Assembly: GCF_044359855.1 (NCBI RefSeq)
Contig: NZ_CP132291.1
Span: 3,782,001-3,846,000, forward strand
Source: Rummeliibacillus pycnus_A
Lineage (GTDB): Bacteria > Bacillota > Bacilli > Bacillales_A > Planococcaceae
DNA: 64,000 nucleotides
Direction of reading: 5' to 3'
A program made the translations under genes and the position numbers. The notes beneath the pieces are model-generated. The model was not told the DNA's origin. It did not search any database and saw only the letters and a program-made list of their open reading frames with translations. Below are positions 59,048-64,000 of this stretch, piece by piece (position 1 is the first letter of the stretch; each line of letters starts with the position of its first letter).

Positions 59048-60805
59048 ATGACGTTACAAGTTAGCAATAGTCCATTTACAGAAAAGCAAGTTCAACTTTT
59101 AAATGAGCTCTTACCTAATTTAACAGAGCAGCAGAAGTTTTGGCTGAATGGTTATTTAAGTGCACCGCTACAGGTTATTGCAAAGGCAACAGAGGTGCAA
59201 GAAATATTGGTTCCTCAACAAACAGTTACAGCCACGGTTATTTATGGCTCACAAACTGGTAATAGTCAAAAGCTTGCTGAGAAGCTAGGCGCTTTGCTAG
59301 AAGGACAGTCAGTTGATGTTGACATCTCTTCGATGCTTGATTTTAAAGTAAAGAATTTAAAGAAGCTTGATAATTTATTAATTATTACAAGTACTCATGG
59401 TGAGGGCGAGGCACCTGATAATGCGATGCCTTTTTATGAATTCTTACATAGTAATCGCGCACCTAAGCTTCCAGATTTACATTACGCCGTACTAGCTCTT
59501 GGAGATAGCTCCTATGAATGGTTCTGTAAAACAGGTGCTGACTTCGACAAGAGACTGAAGGAGCTTGAGGCACAGCCATTATTAGAACGCGTAGATTGTG
59601 ATGTAGATTATGAGGAATCAGCAGAGCAGTGGTTTGAAGCATTGGCAAAAACACTTGTACCATCAAGCGGTAATACTTCACAACCAATAATTGAGAATAC
59701 TAATGCCTCTATTTATTCTAAAAAGTATCCATATCAGGCGGAAATAGTAGAAAAAATCAATTTAAATATGGACGGCTCCAATAAAAAAACGTACCATCTC
59801 GAGCTTTCATTAGAAGATACCTGCATTAAGTGGCAAGCAGGTGATAGTATTGGAATTTATCCACATAATCATCAGTCAGTTGTTGAAGAACTAATTGAGG
59901 TAGCAGGTTTTAAAGGTGATGAGTATGTTCAATACAAAAACGAGACATTGCCAATAGTAGAGGTGTTAAGAAATTATGTGGAAATTACGGTGCTTACAAA
60001 ACCACTTATTGAAAAACTTGCTTCCTATATAAAAGGAACAAATGAACTGTTAGATGGAAAATGGAAGGAATATAAGGAAGGGCGATATCTAGCAGATCTA
60101 TTTAAAGACTATGATTTTACGGGATCACCACAGGAACTAGTTGATGTGCTACGTCCAATTCCGGCACGACTCTATAGTATTGCATCAAGTTATACAGCAA
60201 ATCCAGATGAGGTGTCTTTATTAATCGGGAAGGTTTCATATACTGCACACGATCAAAGACGAATTGGTGTAGCTTCTGGTGAAATTGCTGAACAACTAGA
60301 GATAGGGGATACGGTTTCAATCTTTGTTCAAGAAAATCCGAATTTTAAGCTTCCGGATGCCAAAATACCGATACTAATGATTGGTGCAGGGACAGGCGTT
60401 GCACCATTCCGTTCATTTATCGAGGAGCGAGCAGAGCAGCAGGCAGGGGATTCCTGGTTAGTCTTTGGAGAACAACATTTTGTCACAGATTTCCTATATC
60501 AAGTTGAATGGCTCCGCTATTTAGAGGAGGGCACATTAACGAAAATGGACGTTGCCTTCTCACGAGATCAGGAGGAAAAAATTTACGTACAGCATCGTCT
60601 TCTTGAAAAAGCAAAAGAGGTTTACGAATGGATTGAAAATGGAGCTGTTATTTATATTTGTGGCGATGAAAAAACGATGGCTAAGGATGTACACGAAGCA
60701 CTTATTCAAATTATTGAACAACAAGGAAATGTGTCACGTAAAGAAGCTGAAGAGAAACTAGCCGCACTACAAAGAGAAAAACGATATCAAAGAGATGTTT
60801 ACTAG
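59048..60805 (+). CDS. cysJ: Sulfite reductase (NADPH) flavoprotein subunit
   Basis: A 585-residue flavoprotein. Flavodoxin domain (VIYGSQTGNSQKLAEKLG, STHGEGEAPDNA, ALGDSSYEWFCKTG; residues about 60-210), FAD domain (RLYSIASS, then GVASGEIAEQL) and NADPH domain (MIGAGTGVAPFRSFIEER, ending KRYQRDVY). Passes electrons from NADPH to CysI. Gap to cysI 13 bp. Confidence 0.96.
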   Translation: MTLQVSNSPFTEKQVQLLNELLPNLTEQQKFWLNGYLSAPLQVIAKATEVQEILVPQQTVTATVIYGSQTGNSQKLAEKLGALLEGQSVDVDISSMLDFKVKNLKKLDNLLIITSTHGEGEAPDNAMPFYEFLHSNRAPKLPDLHYAVLALGDSSYEWFCKTGADFDKRLKELEAQPLLERVDCDVDYEESAEQWFEALAKTLVPSSGNTSQPIIENTNASIYSKKYPYQAEIVEKINLNMDGSNKKTYHLELSLEDTCIKWQAGDSIGIYPHNHQSVVEELIEVAGFKGDEYVQYKNETLPIVEVLRNYVEITVLTKPLIEKLASYIKGTNELLDGKWKEYKEGRYLADLFKDYDFTGSPQELVDVLRPIPARLYSIASSYTANPDEVSLLIGKVSYTAHDQRRIGVASGEIAEQLEIGDTVSIFVQENPNFKLPDAKIPILMIGAGTGVAPFRSFIEERAEQQAGDSWLVFGEQHFVTDFLYQVEWLRYLEEGTLTKMDVAFSRDQEEKIYVQHRLLEKAKEVYEWIENGAVIYICGDEKTMAKDVHEALIQIIEQQGNVSRKEAEEKLAALQREKRYQRDVY

Positions 60806-60818
60806 AGGAGGCAATTCG

Positions 60819-62534
60819 ATGACTGGAAAAGTTGAAGCACCAAAGGGGACACCGAGTGCGAATGAAAAATTCAAAGAGGAAAGTAATTATTTACGAGGCA
60901 CGATTGCTGAATCATTTAAAGAGCCCTTATCGGGGAAGATTCCAGAATCTGACCAGCAACTCATTAAATTTCATGGTAGCTATATGCAGGACGACCGCGA
61001 TGAGCGTTTAAATCGTCAGCGAAAAAAGCTTGAGCCTTCCTATCAATTTATGGTTCGTGTTCGTGTGCCAGGGGGCGTCGCAACACCTGAGCAATGGCTA
61101 ATGATGGATGAAATGGCGAATACGTATGGAAACAATACATTAAAGGTGACAACGCGCCAGACATTCCAAATTCATGGCATCTTAAAGTGGAATGTTAAAT
61201 CATATATGCAAAAGATGAATTCCGTGTTACTCGATTCTCTTGCGGCATGTGGTGATGTGAACAGAAATGTCATGAGTAATGTGAATCCACATCACTCATC
61301 TTTCCATCAAGAAGTGTATGAATGGTCAGTTAAACTAAGTGAACATCTACTTCCACATACGAAGGCATATCACGAAGTTTGGCTAGATGGTGAAAAAGTG
61401 CTTGAAACACCTCAAACAGAGCAGGTAGAGCCAATTTATGGAGAGCATTACTTACCTCGTAAATTTAAAATAGGTTTAGCCATTCCACCAAGTAATGATG
61501 TAGATGTGTTCTCTCAAGATATCGGAATTATTGCAATAGAGGAAAATGGACAGCTAACAGGGTTTAACATTGCTGTTGGTGGTGGTATGGGGATGACGCA
61601 TGGTGAAGAATCTACGTATCCGCAGCTAGCGCATTTAATTGGCTTTGTTCCAAAGGAAAAATTATTAGTAACAGCAGAAAATATTGTGACAATTCAACGG
61701 GATTATGGAAACCGTTCAAATCGTAAAAATGCACGCTTCAAATATACAATTGATCGTGTAGGTCTTGAATGGTTTAAGGAGGAGCTTGCACGTCGCACTG
61801 GCTTTGAGCTAGAGGAAAAAAGAGAATTTAGTTTTACACGAACTGGCGATGAATATGGATGGATAAAGGGCGACAATGGAGAATGGCATTATACACTGTT
61901 TGTTCAAAATGGTCGTATTAAGGATACAAAAGATTACCCGCTAATGACTGGGCTACGAGAGATTGCAAAGGTGCATAAAGGCGAATTTCGTATGACACCA
62001 AACCAAAATATAATGATTGCAAATATTTCCCCACAAAAGAAAAGTAAAATTCAATCTCTAATCGATCAATATCATTTAACGGATGGTAAACATTATTCAG
62101 CACTTCGCCGAAATTCCATTGCATGTACGGCACTACCAACATGCGGACTTGCGATGGCAGAGGCAGAGCGCTACTTACCTTCACTAATTACAAAAATTGA
62201 TGAAATCATTGATGAGGCTGGATTACATGATGAGGAAATCGTCATTCGTATGTCAGGCTGCCCAAATGGTTGCTCTCGTGCAGCACTTGCTGAAATCGGC
62301 TTTATCGGTAAAGGGCCAGGTAAATACAATATGTATTTAGGGGCATCCTTTACAGGTGATCGCTTAAGTAAAATGTACCGTGAAAATATCGATGAAGCTG
62401 AAATTTTAGCCGAGCTTAAGTCATTATTATTCCAATATGCAAAAGAAAGAGAAGAACGCGAGCATTTTGGAAACTTTGTTGTACGTAAGGGCATTATTAA
62501 AGCCACAACAGACGGCACAAATTTCCATGCGTAA
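60819..62534 (+). CDS. cysI: Sulfite reductase (NADPH) hemoprotein subunit
   Basis: A 571-residue siroheme/4Fe-4S enzyme reducing sulfite to sulfide by six electrons. ATG 60819 behind AGAGGAGG. Substrate-binding region TTRQTFQIHGILK and NVNPHHSSFHQEVYEW; cluster ligands in CTALPTCGLAMAEAERYLP and SGCPNGCSRAALAEIGFIG. Last gene of the operon, followed by a terminator. Confidence 0.96.
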   Translation: MTGKVEAPKGTPSANEKFKEESNYLRGTIAESFKEPLSGKIPESDQQLIKFHGSYMQDDRDERLNRQRKKLEPSYQFMVRVRVPGGVATPEQWLMMDEMANTYGNNTLKVTTRQTFQIHGILKWNVKSYMQKMNSVLLDSLAACGDVNRNVMSNVNPHHSSFHQEVYEWSVKLSEHLLPHTKAYHEVWLDGEKVLETPQTEQVEPIYGEHYLPRKFKIGLAIPPSNDVDVFSQDIGIIAIEENGQLTGFNIAVGGGMGMTHGEESTYPQLAHLIGFVPKEKLLVTAENIVTIQRDYGNRSNRKNARFKYTIDRVGLEWFKEELARRTGFELEEKREFSFTRTGDEYGWIKGDNGEWHYTLFVQNGRIKDTKDYPLMTGLREIAKVHKGEFRMTPNQNIMIANISPQKKSKIQSLIDQYHLTDGKHYSALRRNSIACTALPTCGLAMAEAERYLPSLITKIDEIIDEAGLHDEEIVIRMSGCPNGCSRAALAEIGFIGKGPGKYNMYLGASFTGDRLSKMYRENIDEAEILAELKSLLFQYAKEREEREHFGNFVVRKGIIKATTDGTNFHA

Positions 62535-62581
62535 AGAAGAGAGAGCTTTAATGAAATGAACATACAATCAAAATTAAGATA

Positions 62582-62632
62582 AAAGAAGCCACCGATTTTC
62601 TGTATTAAACAGCAAATCGATGGTTTCTTTTT
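62582..62632 (+). terminator. cysI terminator
   Basis: AAAGAAGCCACCGATTT pairs with AAATCGATGGTTTCTTT (one G-U, one mismatch), ending in T5. Confidence 0.75.
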
Positions 62633-62807
62633 GCTTACAAAGAGCTGGGATTTATTCAATGCAATTATAAGATCTCGTTGATTATGTCATATAAAAAGAT
62701 AATATAGTTGTATAAAATTGAACCAACTCTAAAGGAATAGTTTGGAATCTTAACTATAGGGGAAATTTTCTCGATAATACAGAAATTAGAGGGGGTTAGT
62801 ATAAATC

Positions 62808-62853
62808 ACATTATGCAATATATATTTTACATAATGTAATTTATATGTTACAT
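62808..62853. promoter_or_regulatory. Candidate operator cluster for the XRE regulator
   Basis: ACATTATG (62808-62815) and CATAATGT (62830-62837) form a perfect inverted repeat; the second half belongs to the 13-bp palindrome TTACATAATGTAA (62827-62839), and ATGTTACAT follows at 62845. All lie just before the XRE gene and suggest autoregulation. Confidence 0.45.
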
Positions 62854-62875
62854 TTTATTTATCAGAGGTGGTTAT

Positions 62876-63082
62876 ATGGAGAATTCGGTAAAAGTTGCAA
62901 GAGTGAAAGCTGATTTAACACAACAACAATTAGCTGATGCTGTTGGAATCACTCGGCAAACAATTAGTTTAATTGAAAAGGGTAAATATAATCCATCTTT
63001 AAAGTTGTGTCTACAGATTTGTTATGCAGTAAATGGCACCTTAGATGAAATATTTTGGATTGAGGAGGAGGACTTTGAATGA
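62876..63082 (+). CDS. XRE/Cro-type small regulator
   Basis: A 68-residue single-domain helix-turn-helix protein: KVARVKADLTQQQLADAVGITRQTISLIEKGKYNPSLKLCL then NGTLDEIFWIEEEDFE. This is the short YgzD/YozG-like regulator type usually paired with a small membrane protein, as here (4-bp overlap with the next gene). Confidence 0.92.
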   Translation: MENSVKVARVKADLTQQQLADAVGITRQTISLIEKGKYNPSLKLCLQICYAVNGTLDEIFWIEEEDFE

Positions 63083-63516
63083 AGAAGATTACGGACGAGC
63101 GATTAGTACTTAGAAATCTGCAAAATACAAGAATTGTTTATATTGTGCAGACATTTGGGATTCTATGTATCTTAGGATATGAACTATTTATAAACGGTAT
63201 TGAAGCAATGCTTGACAATCCTGTTTGGCTTGTATTTATGATTTCAGGTATTGTAGCTGCTTATTTATCAATGAGTATTAGTGTTGAGCACGAGAATAAA
63301 ATTCGTAATCCCAAAAAGTCGTTTATTTTTTCCACTTTAATTATCTTAAGCATTTCAGTATTAGTTTCTTATCTTATTACGATTACACCAAATTCAGAAT
63401 TGTCACAAGGCACTCTAATTGGTGTCATTTTATTTATTTGTTTTCTTATTCCAAATGTTTATATCTATCGTTTGAGAATGAAACAGCTAATAGATTTAGA
63501 TGATTTAGAGGAATAA
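63079..63516 (+). CDS. Small membrane protein paired with XRE regulator
   Basis: A 145-residue protein with four hydrophobic segments (IVYIVQTFGILCILGYELF, WLVFMISGIVAAYLS, FIFSTLIILSISVLVSYL, LIGVILFICFLIPNVYIY) and charged ends. Coupled to the regulator by ATGA overlap. I recognise only the general XRE/membrane-protein arrangement; function unknown. Confidence 0.7.
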   Translation: MKKITDERLVLRNLQNTRIVYIVQTFGILCILGYELFINGIEAMLDNPVWLVFMISGIVAAYLSMSISVEHENKIRNPKKSFIFSTLIILSISVLVSYLITITPNSELSQGTLIGVILFICFLIPNVYIYRLRMKQLIDLDDLEE

Positions 63517-63665
63517 ATCAATCAATATCACTTTTTATCATATCTAACTAGCAAGATGGTTAAACCCAAAGTCACAAGTTTTTCTGGTCTAACTCTAAAT
63601 TTAATGTTCTTGGTTTGAAAGAGTTTGTGATTTTCCATATAACGAGCTGTTTCTTCATTTAAATA

Positions 63666-63697
63666 AAAAAATGTCCATTTTTGTCATGGGCATTTTT
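63666..63697. terminator. Terminator between membrane-protein gene and CheX-like gene
   Basis: AAAAATGTCCAT pairs with ATGGGCATTTTT (one G-U), with T and A runs outside on both strands. Confidence 0.75.
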
Positions 63698-63713
63698 TTC
63701 ATGCATATGCTAT

Positions 63714-64000
63714 TTAGGTAGGGTCAATTGTCAACAAAATAGTTAAGTCTCCAATTCCTTCTGCATTTACAGGTAACTTGAATGCATGTCTAAAGCCAAA
63801 AAGTTTTGTATGCCCAACCATTACTGTGGGTGGAGTAATATCAAGTTCTAAATTTTGTTCAGCAACATACGTGCATAGATTTCCTGCAACCATATTCCCG
63901 AATTCACCAGTAAAAGATTCTAACATTGCACCATCAAGTTGCATTCCATACATAGCTTCACCAATGGCACTAAAAGTTCTTGGAGTAGAATCTATGATAA
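63714..64000 (-). CDS. CheX-like chemotaxis protein, C-terminal part (runs off the window)
   Basis: At least 94 residues of a CheC/CheX-fold protein; the frame is open to base 64000 (IIDSTPRTFSAIGEAMYGM before the first in-window ATG). AMLESFTGEFGNMVAGNL carries the E-x2-N phosphatase-type motif, and the end is IGDLTILLTIDPT. CheX proteins dephosphorylate CheY-P. The start lies outside the window. Confidence 0.7.
   Translation of the reverse strand, partial: IIDSTPRTFSAIGEAMYGMQLDGAMLESFTGEFGNMVAGNLCTYVAEQNLELDITPPTVMVGHTKLFGFRHAFKLPVNAEGIGDLTILLTIDPT

Noticed and set aside
1..64000. CRISPR array, tRNA or rRNA genes
   Set aside because: No regularly spaced repeats and no tRNA or rRNA signature were seen on reading either strand; the only structural RNA gene I can support is rnpB.

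Overview
The window is a low-GC Gram-positive chromosome segment. Gene order (ypjC-like / dapB-mgsA-bshA-cca-birA-panBCD-dinG-ypmB-asnS-dnaD-nth-ypoC-ponA-recU-yppE-mrfAB-gpsB-rnpB), strong GGAGG ribosome binding sites, a B-type RNase P RNA and a ba3-type oxidase with a tiny subunit IIa all point to the Bacillales. Protein similarity and intergenic repeats suggest the Planococcaceae (Lysinibacillus/Rummeliibacillus/Kurthia relatives); I cannot name the species.

Layout. 1-5.0 kb: catabolic cluster of hydantoinase/oxoprolinase A (5' end outside the window) and B, a GabD-like aldehyde dehydrogenase and a DUF3870 protein. 5.1-9.8 kb: YitT-family membrane protein, then dapB-mgsA-bshA-cca. 9.74-19.17 kb: a 9.4-kb integrated element bounded by identical 29-bp direct repeats and inserted in the cca/birA overlap. 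It carries two dead tyrosine recombinases, a frameshifted ECF sigma gene with an intact anti-sigma-like gene, secreted and membrane proteins, a small secreted toxin-like protein with a candidate immunity gene, a cold-shock gene with a long hairpin leader, a lipoprotein and several gene relics. 19.2-38.3 kb: birA, panBCD (with a pan-motif-like RNA and terminator in the leader), dinG, ypmB, asnS, dnaD, nth, ypoC, the converging recU-ponA pair, yppE, mrfA-mrfB and gpsB. 38.4-43.9 kb: rnpB, a PAS-GGDEF-EAL protein, an RlmL-like methyltransferase and a second DinG-like helicase. 43.9-46.3 kb: ba3 oxidase operon on the minus strand. 46.5-50.2 kb: YtrA-type GntR/ABC transporter operon with a clear operator. 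50.3-62.5 kb: complete sulfate assimilation locus. 62.8-63.5 kb: XRE regulator and membrane protein. 63.7-64 kb: end of a CheX-like gene.

Sulfur locus. A sulfate ABC transporter operon (sbp-cysT-cysW-cysA, minus) diverges from cysH-sat-cysC, followed by yezD-cobA-sirB-cysJ-cysI. Together they cover uptake, activation to APS/PAPS, reduction to sulfite and sulfide, and part of siroheme synthesis (no precorrin-2 dehydrogenase gene is present). Each of the three transcription units carries the same small leader element: a 4-bp hairpin with an ACAA(A) loop, then AGGC running straight into an intrinsic terminator. The hairpin stem differs between copies in a pairing-preserving way. I regard this as the strongest candidate for an undescribed regulatory system here. 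A second shared motif, CTATTAGT-YW-ACTAAG, lies at two of the three promoters.

All calls come from reading the sequence; no database search or folding program was run.
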